Source: Hyphomicrobiales bacterium (GTDB lineage: Bacteria > Pseudomonadota > Alphaproteobacteria > Rhizobiales > Rhizobiaceae). Taken from it: 64,000 nucleotides of DNA. The stretch is from the NCBI GenBank assembly GCA_900473795.1, contig UCMT01000005.1, positions 186,001 through 250,000 on the forward strand, written 5' to 3'. The notes beneath the pieces are model-generated. The model saw only the letters and a list, made by a program, of their open reading frames with translations, did no database searches and was not told where the DNA came from. A program made the translations under genes and the position numbers. Shown one piece after another: positions 30,018 through 39,439 of this stretch (the stretch's first letter is position 1; each line of letters starts with the position of its first letter).

Positions 30018-30698
30018 TTGGACATACGCTTTTCCGGCGCATCCGTCAGCTTTGGCGCGCGCACGGTTCTCCAGCCTCTGACCCTGATGCTCACCGAGCG
30101 GCGCATCGGCATTATCGGCCTCAACGGATCCGGCAAGACCACCTTCGCGCGCCTGATCAACGGCCTGGTGAAGCCGACGACCGGCACCGTTTCCGTCAAC
30201 GGGCTCGACACGGTGCGCGATGAGGGCGCGGTCCTCGCAGCGGCCGGCTTTATCTTCCAGAACCCGCAGCACCAGATCATCATGCCGATCGTGCACGAGG
30301 ACATCGCCTTCGGCCTGAAGAATCGCGGCTTGAAGACCGACGAGATCGAACGCCGTTCGGCCGCCGTGCTCGCCCGGTTCGGCATTGCGCATCTGGCCAA
30401 GCGGCGGGTACACGAACTCTCGGGCGGCGAGACGCAGCTCGTCGCCATCTCCAGCGTCGTCGTCACCGGCCCGGGCATCCTCATCCTCGACGAACCGACC
30501 AACCAGCTGGATCTGAAAAATCGCCGGCTGATCGAAAACACCATTGCCGGCCTCGACGAGCACGCCATCGTCATCAGCCATGACCTGCCGCTGATCGAGC
30601 GTTTCGAGCGCGTGCTTTGGTTCCACGACGGCAAGCTCGTTGGCGACGGCCCGGCGCCGGAGACCATCCGTGCCTATCGCGAGGCGGCGGAATGCTGA
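30018..30698 (+). CDS. bioM: Biotin ECF transporter ATPase BioM
   Basis: 226-residue ABC ATPase of the energy-coupling module for biotin uptake. Walker A IIGLNGSGKTTFARL is near 33-46, the Q-loop FIFQNPQHQIIMPIVHEDI is near 79, the signature VHELSGGETQLVAI is near 132, Walker B ILILDEPTNQLDLK is near 155, and the switch His is in VISHDLPLIE. The TTG at 30018 has a GGGGGA box. It overlaps bioN by 7 bp and bioY follows, the bioMNY set of rhizobia. Confidence 0.92.
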   Translation: MDIRFSGASVSFGARTVLQPLTLMLTERRIGIIGLNGSGKTTFARLINGLVKPTTGTVSVNGLDTVRDEGAVLAAAGFIFQNPQHQIIMPIVHEDIAFGLKNRGLKTDEIERRSAAVLARFGIAHLAKRRVHELSGGETQLVAISSVVVTGPGILILDEPTNQLDLKNRRLIENTIAGLDEHAIVISHDLPLIERFERVLWFHDGKLVGDGPAPETIRAYREAAEC

Positions 30699-31315
30699 AC
30701 GGGCTGAATGTCGAGGGCAGCACGCCGCTGCACCGGATGTCGGTGCGCACGAAACTCGCCATCCTGCTCGTTCTCGGCGTCGCACTCTATTTCGTTTCGT
30801 CCCTTTTCGTGCTTGTCCCGGCTTTCGTGCTCGCCGTCGGCATCTATTTCACCACCGGCCTGCCGGTCCGCGATGGCCTCTCGCGCCTGAAACCGATCCT
30901 TTTCACCATCGTGATCCTGCTCATCGCGACGGCTTACCTCGCCTCGATCCGCGAGGCGACTGAGGCTTTCTTCCGGCTGATGGCGCTTGTGCTGTTTGCG
31001 GGCGCCGTAACCGCGACGACCGCAACCGGCGACTTCATCGACGAGATCACCCGGCTGCTGCAGCCGCTCGACCGGCTTGGCCTGGTGCGCGCCGCGGATG
31101 TTGGCCTCGCCTTCGGCCTGGTGCTGCGCTTCGTGCCCGATATCTTCAACCACTACCAGGCGATCCGCGAGGCGCATCGCGCCCGCGGCCTGAAGGTTCG
31201 GCCGTTGACGATCCTTGCGCCGCTAATCATCCTGACGCTCAAGGATGCCGATACGATCGCGATGGCGATCGACGCGCGCGGCTTTCGCCGGCCCCGGACC
31301 GACCGGAACAAATGA
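30692..31315 (+). CDS. bioN: Biotin ECF transporter T component BioN
   Basis: 207 residues, CbiQ-like transmembrane coupling protein with hydrophobic segments at about 22-55, 66-84 and 92-112. The T-component signature is the Ala-Arg-Gly motif pair: HRARGLKVR near residue 165 and DARGFRRPRT near 197, which contact the ATPase. The ATG at 30692 overlaps the bioM end. It connects BioM with the substrate-binding BioY. Confidence 0.92.
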   Translation: MLNGLNVEGSTPLHRMSVRTKLAILLVLGVALYFVSSLFVLVPAFVLAVGIYFTTGLPVRDGLSRLKPILFTIVILLIATAYLASIREATEAFFRLMALVLFAGAVTATTATGDFIDEITRLLQPLDRLGLVRAADVGLAFGLVLRFVPDIFNHYQAIREAHRARGLKVRPLTILAPLIILTLKDADTIAMAIDARGFRRPRTDRNK

Positions 31316-31400
31316 TTTGCGCGGCTTTTGTTGCGCTGCCGGCTTCCCTTGCGAGAAAAGCCGCTTTAAATCCAAGGTTCTAATGAACAAAGGACCCGTC

Positions 31401-31964
31401 ATGAACACCAGAGACCTTGTGCTTGTTGCCCTTTTCACTGCGATCATCGTGGTTCTCGGGTTGATCCCGCCCATCACGCTCGGCTTCATTCCCGTGCCGA
31501 TTACGGCCCAGTCGATGGGCGTGATGCTGGCTGGCTGCATCATCGGGGCCAAGCGCGGCGCGCTCGCCTATGTCCTCTTCGTGCTGCTCGTGGCCGCCGG
31601 CCTGCCCGTCCTTTCCGGCGGCAGGGGTGGCCTTGCCATCATCCAGGGGCCGACCGGCGGCTTCATCCTCGGCTGGATTGTCGCCACCTACGTCACCGGC
31701 CTGATCGCCGAACGGCTGGTGACGGAAGGGCAGAACGAGATCAGACAGTTCGCAGCCTTCTTCATCGCCTCCGTCGTCGGCGGTATCGTGGTGCTCTACG
31801 CCATCGGCATGCCGTGGGTGAGCATGACGACCGGCACGCCGCTGGCCGACGTTGCGACAGGCTCTCTTGCCTTCATTCCCGGCGACCTCCTGAAGGCCGG
31901 CATCGCGGCGCTTGCCGCCCGTGCGGTCCTCCTTGGCTATCCGCTGCTGCCGCACCGCGCCTGA
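31401..31964 (+). CDS. bioY: Biotin transporter substrate-binding component BioY
   Basis: 187-residue S component with six membrane helices. It starts MNTRDLVLVALFTAIIVVLG and has the BioY motifs PVPITAQSMGVMLAGCIIGAKRG near 25-45, GGRGGLAIIQGPTGGFILGW near 72-91, and FIPGDLLKAGIAA near the end. ATG 31401 has AAGGA 7 bp upstream; ATG 31383 is an alternative. No adjacent bio synthesis gene or BioR was found; a BioR-like palindrome upstream of bioM is not convincing. Confidence 0.95.
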   Translation: MNTRDLVLVALFTAIIVVLGLIPPITLGFIPVPITAQSMGVMLAGCIIGAKRGALAYVLFVLLVAAGLPVLSGGRGGLAIIQGPTGGFILGWIVATYVTGLIAERLVTEGQNEIRQFAAFFIASVVGGIVVLYAIGMPWVSMTTGTPLADVATGSLAFIPGDLLKAGIAALAARAVLLGYPLLPHRA

Positions 31965-32087
31965 CCTGCCTGCGGCAATCCCTCAAGCGGGGCAGCGAGG
32001 CATTTGCTGAGCCCCCGCTGTTGAAAACGCGGCAATCGCCCTACCTATGCCATGGACCTTGCCCCTACGAAGCCATAGGTTTGCGCC

Positions 32088-33014
32088 ATGACCACGATCC
32101 TGTTCGAAAACCCGATCTTTCTGGAGCACAAGGTTCCGGAAGGTCACCCGGAACGGCCCGACCGGCTGAAGGCGCTCAATCTGGCGCTGGAGCACGAGCG
32201 GTTTTCGTCGCTATCGCGGCTTGAGGCACCGCAGGGCAATGAGGATCTGGTGCTGCTTGCCCATCCGGAAGAGCATCTGCGCACGGTGATGTCCGCCATG
32301 CCCGAGGAAGGCATTATTGCCGTCGAGGCCGACACCTATGCGAGCCCTGCGAGCCTGCAGGCGGCACTGACCGGTATTGGCGGCGCGGTCGCAGCAGTCG
32401 ATGCGGTGTTTTCCGGCAAGGCTGACAACGCCTTTGTCGCCGCCCGCCCGCCCGGCCACCATGCCGAGAAAAACCAGGCGATGGGCTTTTGCTTCTTCAA
32501 CACCATCGCCATCGCCGCCCGCCATGCGCAGCGACGGTATGGTGCCGAGCGGGTCGCCATCGTCGACTGGGACGTGCATCACGGCAACGGCACGCAGGAC
32601 ATCTTCTGGGATGATCCGTCGGTGCTGTTCTGTTCGACGCATCAGATGCCACTTTATCCCGGTACCGGCGCCAAGACCGAGACGGGTGCCGGCAACATCG
32701 TCAACGCGCCGCTGTCGCCCGACACCGGCAGCGACCATTTCCGCGAGGCCTTCAAGTCGCGCGTGCTTCCTGCACTCGAAGAATTCCGACCGGATTTCAT
32801 CCTGATCTCCGCCGGCTTCGACGCCCATCACCGCGATCCGCTGGCGCAGATCAATCTCGTCGCCGACGATTTCGACTGGGCGACCGGGCGGCTGCTCGAC
32901 GCCGCCGGCAAGACCGCCAACAATCGCATCGTCAGTCTGCTCGAAGGCGGCTACGATCTCCAGGGCCTGGCCGAATCGGCCGGCACCCACATCTATCGCC
33001 TGATGAGAGGATGA
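32088..33014 (+). CDS. Histone-deacetylase-like amidohydrolase
   Basis: 308 residues of the arginase/deacetylase fold (HDAC/acetylpolyamine amidohydrolase). Visible are [12 protein letters not shown] near 21, the catalytic His pair in [19 protein letters not shown] near 124, and the zinc ligands in [17 protein letters not shown] near 160 and [13 protein letters not shown] near 240. Bacterial members deacetylate polyamines or small acetylated substrates. Its stop overlaps xseB by 4 bp. The same pair is common in rhizobia ahead of dxs. Confidence 0.92.
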   Translation: MTTILFENPIFLEHKVPEGHPERPDRLKALNLALEHERFSSLSRLEAPQGNEDLVLLAHPEEHLRTVMSAMPEEGIIAVEADTYASPASLQAALTGIGGAVAAVDAVFSGKADNAFVAARPPGHHAEKNQAMGFCFFNTIAIAARHAQRRYGAERVAIVDWDVHHGNGTQDIFWDDPSVLFCSTHQMPLYPGTGAKTETGAGNIVNAPLSPDTGSDHFREAFKSRVLPALEEFRPDFILISAGFDAHHRDPLAQINLVADDFDWATGRLLDAAGKTANNRIVSLLEGGYDLQGLAESAGTHIYRLMRG

Positions 33015-33277
33015 CCATGACCACCGCCCCGCAAACCGCCGCGATCGACGTTTCGTCCCTCTCCTTCGAAAAAGCCGTCGAGGAGCTGGAAGCGATCGTC
33101 TCCGCGCTCGAACGCGGCGACGTCGCCCTCGACAGGTCGATCGAGATCTACGAGCGCGGCGAGGCGCTGAAGAAACATTGCGAGGCGCTGCTCAGCGCCG
33201 CCGAAAACCGCATCGAGAAGATCAGGCTCGACCGCGCCGGCAAGCCGCAGGGGGTTGAGCCGCTCGACGGGGAGTGA
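33011..33277 (+). CDS. xseB: Exodeoxyribonuclease VII small subunit
   Basis: 88 residues with the XseB helix pair: [25 protein letters not shown] near 16-40 and [23 protein letters not shown] near 42-66. It forms the small helical subunit of the single-strand-specific exonuclease VII. An acidic/basic C-terminal tail follows. A second ATG at 33017 is possible. Coupled to the preceding gene by ATGA. Confidence 0.95.
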   Translation: MTMTTAPQTAAIDVSSLSFEKAVEELEAIVSALERGDVALDRSIEIYERGEALKKHCEALLSAAENRIEKIRLDRAGKPQGVEPLDGE

Positions 33278-33390
33278 AGTGGCGGCTGTTTGTCTTCTCC
33301 GCAGCGAAAAACTGTTCCTTCTGGTAATCTATTCAAATGCCATGGCAAGGGCTACCTTGGGCGAAAGTTCGAGCCACAGGATGAGTTGTC

Positions 33391-34314
33391 ATGAGCTTCT
33401 TTCCCGGACCAGACCCCCTTGCCGGTGATGCGCCGGCGTGTGATGCGATCGAACATCTGATCATTCCGCGCACCAGCGACATCGGCAATCATGAGGTGCG
33501 CCGTGCCCTGCCGACGGCGAAGCGCCGGCTGGTCGGGCCGTTCATCTTCTTCGACCGCATGGGCCCGGCGCTGCTCAGGGCCGGCGAGGCGCTCGACGTG
33601 CGACCGCATCCGCATATCGGGCTATCCACCGTCACCTATCTCTTCGACGGCGAGATCAAGCATCGCGACAGCCTCGGCACAGAAATGGTCATCGCGCCCG
33701 GCGATCTCAACCTGATGACGGCCGGGCGCGGCATCGTGCATTCGGAACGTTCACCGGAAAACCTGCGCGGCAAGCCGCAATCGATCTCCGGGCTGCAGAC
33801 ATGGCTGGCGCTGCCCGATCAATACGAGGAAATCGATCCGATCTTCACCCACACCGAAAAGCGTGACCTGCCGACCTTCAACGATGATGGCATGGAAGGC
33901 CGCGTGGTCATCGGCACGTTCGAAGGCATGCGGTCGCCCGTCTCGGTGTTTTCCGACACGATCTATGTCGATCTGAAGATCGAGCCGGGCAAGAGCGCAC
34001 CGTTCGGGGCAGACTGGGAGGAGCGCGCGCTCTATATCCTCGAAGGCGAGGCGATCATTGCCGGCGATCATTTCTCAGACAACCAGCTTCTGGTTTTCCG
34101 GGCCGGCGACCGGATCACCGTCACCGCCGGCCCCATGGGCTGTCATGTCATGCTGTTCGGCGGCGCAGCACTGGGCTCGGCCCGGCATATCTGGTGGAAC
34201 TTCGTCTCCTCGTCGAAGGAGCGGATCGAACAGGCCAAGGAGGAGTGGCGCACCGGTCGCTTCGACATCGTGCCCGGGGACAGCCAGGAGTTTATCCCTT
34301 TGCCGGAACGGTAA
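33391..34314 (+). CDS. Pirin family protein (second copy type)
   Basis: 307 residues of the pirin bicupin family and not closely similar to the pirin at 11221. The metal ligands are in RPHPHIGLSTVTYLFDGEI near residues 72-76, with a Glu/His pair in GRGIVHSERSP near 117. The second cupin has RALYILEGEAIIAGDHF. The 5' box AGGATGAG supports the ATG at 33391. It lies between xseB and dxs on the same strand; the substrate is unknown. Confidence 0.92.
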   Translation: MSFFPGPDPLAGDAPACDAIEHLIIPRTSDIGNHEVRRALPTAKRRLVGPFIFFDRMGPALLRAGEALDVRPHPHIGLSTVTYLFDGEIKHRDSLGTEMVIAPGDLNLMTAGRGIVHSERSPENLRGKPQSISGLQTWLALPDQYEEIDPIFTHTEKRDLPTFNDDGMEGRVVIGTFEGMRSPVSVFSDTIYVDLKIEPGKSAPFGADWEERALYILEGEAIIAGDHFSDNQLLVFRAGDRITVTAGPMGCHVMLFGGAALGSARHIWWNFVSSSKERIEQAKEEWRTGRFDIVPGDSQEFIPLPER

Positions 34315-34416
34315 TATTCGTTAAACTCCTTGTTTGCGCCGCAAGAAAACCCGCTTTTGCAATCCATATCGATTCCGTCTAAAGACGCGGGTTCCTGCGG
34401 ACACCCTATTTGATAT

Positions 34417-34438
34417 CGCGGCTCCTTAAAGAGCCGCG
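34417..34438 (+). promoter_or_regulatory. Perfect hairpin in the dxs leader
   Basis: An 8-bp stem CGCGGCTC / GAGCCGCG with loop CTTAAA ends 20 bp upstream of the dxs GTG. It lacks a T tail, so it looks more like a 5'-leader stem-loop than a terminator. Function is not known. Confidence 0.45.
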
Positions 34439-34457
34439 GGAACGAAGGCCTTTCAGC

Positions 34458-36392
34458 GTGACACAACTGCCAGTCAACCCCATGCCGGCAACTCCCCTTC
34501 TCGATCAGGTGACCTATCCCGACGATCTGAAGAAGATCGACGACAAGGACTTAGTCCAACTGGCAACCGAACTGCGCGCCGAAATGGTTGACGCGGTGTC
34601 GCGCACCGGCGGACATCTGGGCGCGGGCCTCGGCGTGGTCGAACTGACGATCGCCATCCACAAGGTCTTCGACACGCCGCATGACCGGCTGATCTTCGAT
34701 GTCGGCCACCAGTGTTATCCGCACAAGATCCTGACTGGCCGCCGCGACCGCATCCGCACGCTGCGCCAGGAAAACGGCCTTTCCGGCTTCACCCGCCGGG
34801 CGGAGAGCGAATACGACCCCTTCGGCGCCGCCCATTCCTCGACCTCGATCTCCGCCGGCCTCGGCATGGCGGTCGCAGCCGATCTCTCCGGCGAGCCGCG
34901 CAACGTCATCGCGGTCATCGGCGACGGCGCCATGTCGGCCGGCATGGCCTATGAGGCGCTGAACAATGCCGGCGCGCTCGATGCGCGGCTGATCGTCATC
35001 CTCAACGACAACGACATGTCGATTGCGCCGCCGACCGGCGCGATGAGCGCCTATCTGGCGCGCCTCGCCTCCGGCCGCACCTATATGGGCTTCCGCGAAC
35101 TCGGCAAGAAACTGACAGCCTATCTCGGCAAGTCGGTGGACCGGGCGATCACCCGCGCGGTCGAGCATGCGCGCGGTTATGTGACCGGCGGCACGCTGTT
35201 CGAGGAGATGGGATTCTATCACATCGGTCCGATCGACGGCCATTCCTTCGACCATCTTCTGCCGGTGCTGCGCAATGTGCGCGACAATTCCAAGGGGCCG
35301 GTGCTGATCCATGTGGTGACGCAGAAGGGCAAAGGCTATCCGCCGGCGGAGGCCGCCGCCGACAAGTATCACGGCGTCAACACCTTCGACGTCATCACCG
35401 GCGCGCAGGCCAAGGCCAAGCCGAATGCCCCTGCCTATACCTCGGTCTTTGCCGAGGCGCTGACGCAGGAAGCAGGCTATGACGACAAGATCGTCGCCAT
35501 TACCGCCGCCATGCCCTCCGGCACGGGTCTCGACAAATTCGCGCTGGCCCATCCCTCCCGCTGCTTCGATGTCGGCATTGCCGAACAGCATGCGGTGACC
35601 TTTGCGGCCGGTCTTGCCTCCGAAGGCTACAAGCCGTTTGCTGCGCTCTATTCGACCTTTCTGCAGCGGGGCTACGATCAGGTCGTTCACGATGTGGCGA
35701 TCCAGGGCTTGCCGGTTCGCTTCCCGATCGACCGTGCCGGTTTCGTCGGCGCCGACGGGCCGACGCATGCAGGCTCGTTCGACACGACCTATCTCGCCAC
35801 CCTGCCCGGCTTCGTCGTCATGGCGGCGGCCGACGAGGCGGAGCTGAAGCACATGGTGCGCACCGCAGCCGCCTATGATCAGGGGCCGATCTCGTTCCGG
35901 TATCCGCGCGGCGAAGGCATCGGTGTCGAGATGCCCGAGCGCGGCCAGATTCTCGAAATCGGCAAGGGCCGGGTGATGAAACAGGGCTCGAAGGTCGCGC
36001 TGCTTTCCTTCGGCACGCGCCTTGCCGATTGTCTGCTCGCCGCCGAAGACCTCGACGCGGCAGGTCTCTCCACGACAGTTGTCGATGCCCGCTTCGCCAA
36101 GCCGCTCGACCATGACCTGATCCGCCAGCTGGCGCGCCATCACGAAGTGCTGATCACCATCGAGGAAGGCGCCGTCGGCGGCTTCGGCAGCCACGTGCTT
36201 CAATTCCTCGCGCATGAGGGCCTGCTCGACAACGGCCTGAAAATCCGGCCGATGGTTCTGCCGGATATCTGGATGGAACAGGCCAAGCCCGAGGCCATGT
36301 ATGCCAAGGCCGGCCTCGACCGGGCCGGCATCGTCTCGACGGTGTTCCGGGCGCTCGGCCAGAAGGAAATCGGCGTCGGTGCGGCGGGCTAA
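34458..36392 (+). CDS. dxs: 1-deoxy-D-xylulose-5-phosphate synthase
   Basis: First and controlling enzyme of the MEP pathway; condenses pyruvate and glyceraldehyde 3-phosphate with thiamine diphosphate. About 644 residues. [16 protein letters not shown] near 50 and [17 protein letters not shown] near 77 are Dxs signatures, and the ThDP motif is [20 protein letters not shown] near 155. The transketolase central domain has [15 protein letters not shown] and [21 protein letters not shown] 34458 has an AAGG box; ATG 34482 is an alternative start. tlyA follows after 120 bp, a common rhizobial order. Confidence 0.96.
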   Translation: MTQLPVNPMPATPLLDQVTYPDDLKKIDDKDLVQLATELRAEMVDAVSRTGGHLGAGLGVVELTIAIHKVFDTPHDRLIFDVGHQCYPHKILTGRRDRIRTLRQENGLSGFTRRAESEYDPFGAAHSSTSISAGLGMAVAADLSGEPRNVIAVIGDGAMSAGMAYEALNNAGALDARLIVILNDNDMSIAPPTGAMSAYLARLASGRTYMGFRELGKKLTAYLGKSVDRAITRAVEHARGYVTGGTLFEEMGFYHIGPIDGHSFDHLLPVLRNVRDNSKGPVLIHVVTQKGKGYPPAEAAADKYHGVNTFDVITGAQAKAKPNAPAYTSVFAEALTQEAGYDDKIVAITAAMPSGTGLDKFALAHPSRCFDVGIAEQHAVTFAAGLASEGYKPFAALYSTFLQRGYDQVVHDVAIQGLPVRFPIDRAGFVGADGPTHAGSFDTTYLATLPGFVVMAAADEAELKHMVRTAAAYDQGPISFRYPRGEGIGVEMPERGQILEIGKGRVMKQGSKVALLSFGTRLADCLLAAEDLDAAGLSTTVVDARFAKPLDHDLIRQLARHHEVLITIEEGAVGGFGSHVLQFLAHEGLLDNGLKIRPMVLPDIWMEQAKPEAMYAKAGLDRAGIVSTVFRALGQKEIGVGAAG

Positions 36393-36512
36393 AGGCGACC
36401 CTCGGCCCCGAGACCGCCCGCCTGCAGCAGGCTCTGCCCGCCATGTGTCTTTATTTGCGATCGACGCATCCATAAGCCTTGCCATACCGGCCTCGACGCG
36501 CCATGACGGGCC

Positions 36513-37319
36513 ATGTCAAACGAACCGAAAACTACCGTCCGCCTCGACCAGCTGCTCTTGAACCTGGGGCTTGTCGCCAGCCGTTCGCGCGCCCGCGATG
36601 CGATCCAGCGCGGCACCGTCACCGTCAACGGCCGCACGGTCACCAAACCAAGCTCCACGTTCCCCGACGACGTGACGATCGCCATTGATGATCCGGTCCA
36701 GCCCTATGTTTCGCGCGCGGCGCTGAAGCTGAAAGCGGGTCTTGAGCATTTCAAGCTGTCGCCGGAGGGGCTGGACTGTCTCGACATCGGCGCCTCGACC
36801 GGCGGCTTTACCGAAATCCTGCTGCACAACGGCGCGGCGCATGTGATTTCGATCGACGTCGGCCACGGTCAATTCCATCCGCGGCTGGAGGCCGATCCGC
36901 GCGTCACCAACATAGAGGGGCTGAATGCCCGGGTGCTGGACGAGGATCATCTCGACGGCCATGCCATTTCCTTCGTCGTCTCCGACGTTTCCTTCATCTC
37001 GCTGAAGCTTGCCCTGCCGCCGGCGCTCGATCTCGCCGAACCCGGTGCCCATTGCATCCTTCTGGTCAAGCCGCAATTCGAGGCGGGCCGCGAAGCCGTC
37101 AGCAAGGCAGGTCTGCTCAAGGATCCGGACAGCGCCCCCGCCGTCGCGGCCGAGCTGGAGCGCTGGTTGGTGGAAGAGATGGGCTGGGAAAGCCTCGGCC
37201 TTACCCCCTCGCCGATCTCCGGCGGCGACGGCAACGAGGAATATCTTCTGGCCGGTCGCAAGCCCGTGGATGGTGACGCTTCCTTGGACGAAGACGCCCC
37301 CTTGGACAAAGACGTATGA
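36513..37319 (+). CDS. tlyA: TlyA family rRNA methyltransferase / haemolysin-like
   Basis: 268 residues: an S4 RNA-binding domain (VRLDQLLLNLGLVASRSRARD) at 9-70 and an FtsJ-type SAM domain from about 80. The SAM motif is LDIGASTGGFTEILL near 92. TlyA of mycobacteria 2'-O-methylates 16S and 23S rRNA; rhizobial members are assumed to act likewise. A Lys-Pro-Gln-Phe-Glu motif (VKPQFEAGRE) lies near 188. The C-terminal DEDAPLDKDV is acidic. Overlaps the next methyltransferase gene by 4 bp, so the two RNA-modification genes are coupled. Confidence 0.93.
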   Translation: MSNEPKTTVRLDQLLLNLGLVASRSRARDAIQRGTVTVNGRTVTKPSSTFPDDVTIAIDDPVQPYVSRAALKLKAGLEHFKLSPEGLDCLDIGASTGGFTEILLHNGAAHVISIDVGHGQFHPRLEADPRVTNIEGLNARVLDEDHLDGHAISFVVSDVSFISLKLALPPALDLAEPGAHCILLVKPQFEAGREAVSKAGLLKDPDSAPAVAAELERWLVEEMGWESLGLTPSPISGGDGNEEYLLAGRKPVDGDASLDEDAPLDKDV

Positions 37320-38566
37320 GCACCGAGACGCTGACCATCGAGAAACTCGGCATGTCCGGCGACGGCGTGACCCGCGGCCCGTTCGGCCCGGTCTACGTGT
37401 CCTTCACGCTGCCCGGCGAAACGGTGGCGCTGGCGATCAACAAGGACAGGGGCACGGTGATGTCCATGTCCGACCTGTCGCCGGATCGCGTCGAGCCGAA
37501 GTGCCGGCATTTCGGACCGGACGGCGAAAACGGCGCCTGCGGCGGCTGCAGCCTGCAGCATGCCAGCGACAGCCTTTACCAGGGCTTCAAGCGGCAGTTG
37601 GTCGTCGATGCACTGAAATCGAAGGCGCTGCAGGCAGAGGTCGCACCGCTGGTGCTTGCCCATCCCGGTGAACGCCGGCGCACGGTGTTCACCGCACGGC
37701 GGACCGAGAAGGAACTGCTGCTCGGCTACAACCAGGCAGAAAGCCACCACATCGTCTCGATTTCCGAATGTCCCATCGCAAGCCCCGGCATCGTGTCGCG
37801 GCTTGCAACCGTCCGGACGATCGCCAACGCCATGGCTGTCAACGCCGAGCCGTTCCGCATCACGGTGCTGGAAACCCTCTCCGGCCTCGACCTTGCTTTC
37901 GACGGCATCAAGAAAATGGACGACCGGCAGCGGCGCATGGCGGTCGAAACGGTTCTCGGCCAAAAGGGTGTGGCCCGTCTCAGCCTCAACGGCGAAATTC
38001 TGGTCGAGCCGGTCAAGCCCGTCATCGATTTCGGCGGCGTTTCGGTCTCGCCGCCGCCCGGAAGCTTTACCCAGGCGACAAAGCCGGCCGAGGACGTGAT
38101 GGCGGAGCTGGTGATCGCGCATCTCGGCAAGGCCAAACGTGTCGCCGACCTTTTTGCAGGTTCCGGAACCTTCTCGCTGCGTATTGCCAGAAAAGCCCGC
38201 GTTCATGCGGTCGAAGGCGAAGACAAGCCGCTGAAGGCGCTCGATTTCGCCGCCCGCAACACCCAAGGGCTGAAGCCGGTGACAGTGGAGAAACGCGACC
38301 TCTACCGCCGGCCGATGATGGCCTCGGAACTAAAGGTCTACGACGCCATCGTCTTCGATCCGCCGCGAGCCGGCGCCGAAGTCCAGGCGAAGGAAATCGC
38401 CCGCTGCGGCGCAAAGAAGATCGTTGCCGTCTCCTGCAATCCGGTGACGTTGGTGCGCGACCTGCGCATCCTCGTCGATGCCGGTTACCGGATCACGTCG
38501 GTGACGCCGATCGATCAGTTTCTGTGGTCGTCGCATGTGGAAGTGGTGGCGACGCTGGAGAAATGA
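37316..38566 (+). CDS. TrmA/RumA-type RNA 5-methyluridine methyltransferase
   Basis: 416 residues with a TRAM-like N-terminus and an [4Fe-4S] cluster site, CRHFGPDGENGACGGC near 63-78 plus the Cys of ISECPIAS near 149. The SAM domain has VADLFAGSGTFSLRIA near 275, IVFDPPRAGAEVQ near 345, and the catalytic cysteine in VAVSCNPVTLVRDL near 371. This is RlmD/RumA type, methylating U1939 of 23S rRNA in E. coli, although alphaproteobacterial members may modify other positions. Coupled to tlyA. Confidence 0.92.
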   Translation: MSTETLTIEKLGMSGDGVTRGPFGPVYVSFTLPGETVALAINKDRGTVMSMSDLSPDRVEPKCRHFGPDGENGACGGCSLQHASDSLYQGFKRQLVVDALKSKALQAEVAPLVLAHPGERRRTVFTARRTEKELLLGYNQAESHHIVSISECPIASPGIVSRLATVRTIANAMAVNAEPFRITVLETLSGLDLAFDGIKKMDDRQRRMAVETVLGQKGVARLSLNGEILVEPVKPVIDFGGVSVSPPPGSFTQATKPAEDVMAELVIAHLGKAKRVADLFAGSGTFSLRIARKARVHAVEGEDKPLKALDFAARNTQGLKPVTVEKRDLYRRPMMASELKVYDAIVFDPPRAGAEVQAKEIARCGAKKIVAVSCNPVTLVRDLRILVDAGYRITSVTPIDQFLWSSHVEVVATLEK

Positions 38567-38651
38567 TGGGCGCTGTTCCGCCGTCGGTCGCAAAAATCAA
38601 ATTGTGCGACCGACCTGTACGAAAGCTCTTTCCGATCTTTCAGCGCCCGAT

Positions 38652-39284
38652 TTAGTTCCGGCCTCCAAGCGCGAGGCGGCAAGCCAAACCGGTAAATACG
38701 GTGGCAAGAAGGTACTGCGGCAACCTCTTGAAGCGCCCGATTTTTCCAACCTTCGCGCGGATGTGACCGCCCAGCAGGATCACGAAGCCATTCACCAGAA
38801 GGCCAACACCGTTCAACACGGTTGCGAGGATAAATGCCTGCAGGATCATTGATCCCGCTCCCGGATTCATGAATTGCGGGAACAGTGCAAGTACGAACAG
38901 CGCCATCTTAGGATTGAGCAGGTTTGTCGCCAGACCTTCACCAAAAATTCTCTTCGTGGAGAGCCGTGCCAAACCTGCTGACGGAGAAAAGCCGGAGCCT
39001 TCCGATCGGATCGTCTTCCACGCCAGGTAAAGAAGATAGGCGCAACCTGCCCAGCGGATGATGTCATAGGCAACAGGCACGGCGAGGAAGAGTCGAGAAA
39101 GCCCCAGCGCCGCCGCCAGAGCATGGCAGTAGGTCCCGAGCGCGATGCCCGCATAGGTCAAAAAACCGGCGGCCCGCCCTTGGCATATGCTCCGGGACGC
39201 AATGAGGAGCATATCTGGCCCAGGCGTCGCAGTGAGCGCCACGGATGCGGCGGCAAAAATGATAATCGTGGAGAAATCCGGCAT
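38652..39284 (-). CDS. LysE/RhtB family amino-acid exporter
   Basis: 210 residues, six hydrophobic segments. The family motif is in ALTATPGPDMLLIASRS near residues 17-33, and a second is FGEGLATNLLNPKMALFVLALFPQF in two parts near 113-137. Exports small amino acids or similar metabolites through the inner membrane; substrate unknown. The ATG has a GGAAAACGAT leader. The mcp terminator lies upstream, so it is transcribed alone. Confidence 0.93.
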   Translation of the reverse strand: MPDFSTIIIFAAASVALTATPGPDMLLIASRSICQGRAAGFLTYAGIALGTYCHALAAALGLSRLFLAVPVAYDIIRWAGCAYLLYLAWKTIRSEGSGFSPSAGLARLSTKRIFGEGLATNLLNPKMALFVLALFPQFMNPGAGSMILQAFILATVLNGVGLLVNGFVILLGGHIRAKVGKIGRFKRLPQYLLATVFTGLACRLALGGRN

Positions 39285-39378
39285 ATCGTTTTCCTTCGAG
39301 TTGGCCGGAACTCTCGATTACCAAGATTCCTCCTTTTATCAAGACCGATGAGGAAAAAGCCGCGATTTGCGAGATCGC

Positions 39379-39410
39379 AAAAAGGCCCGGCTTCAATAAA
39401 AGCCGGGCCT
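39379..39410 (-). terminator. Intrinsic terminator of the chemoreceptor gene
   Basis: An 11-bp stem AGGCCCGGCTT / AAGCCGGGCCT with a 6-nt loop lies about 30 bp after the mcp stop on the minus strand. Read on that strand it ends in GGGCCTTTTTGCG, giving a T tail. Confidence 0.88.
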
Positions 39411-39439
39411 CTTCTTCATTGCCTGCTCTGCAGCGCGTG

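Noticed and set aside
29960-30018. Possible BioR operator upstream of bioM (CCTATAGAG)
   Set aside because: Matches the TTATCTATAA-type BioR consensus too poorly to call.
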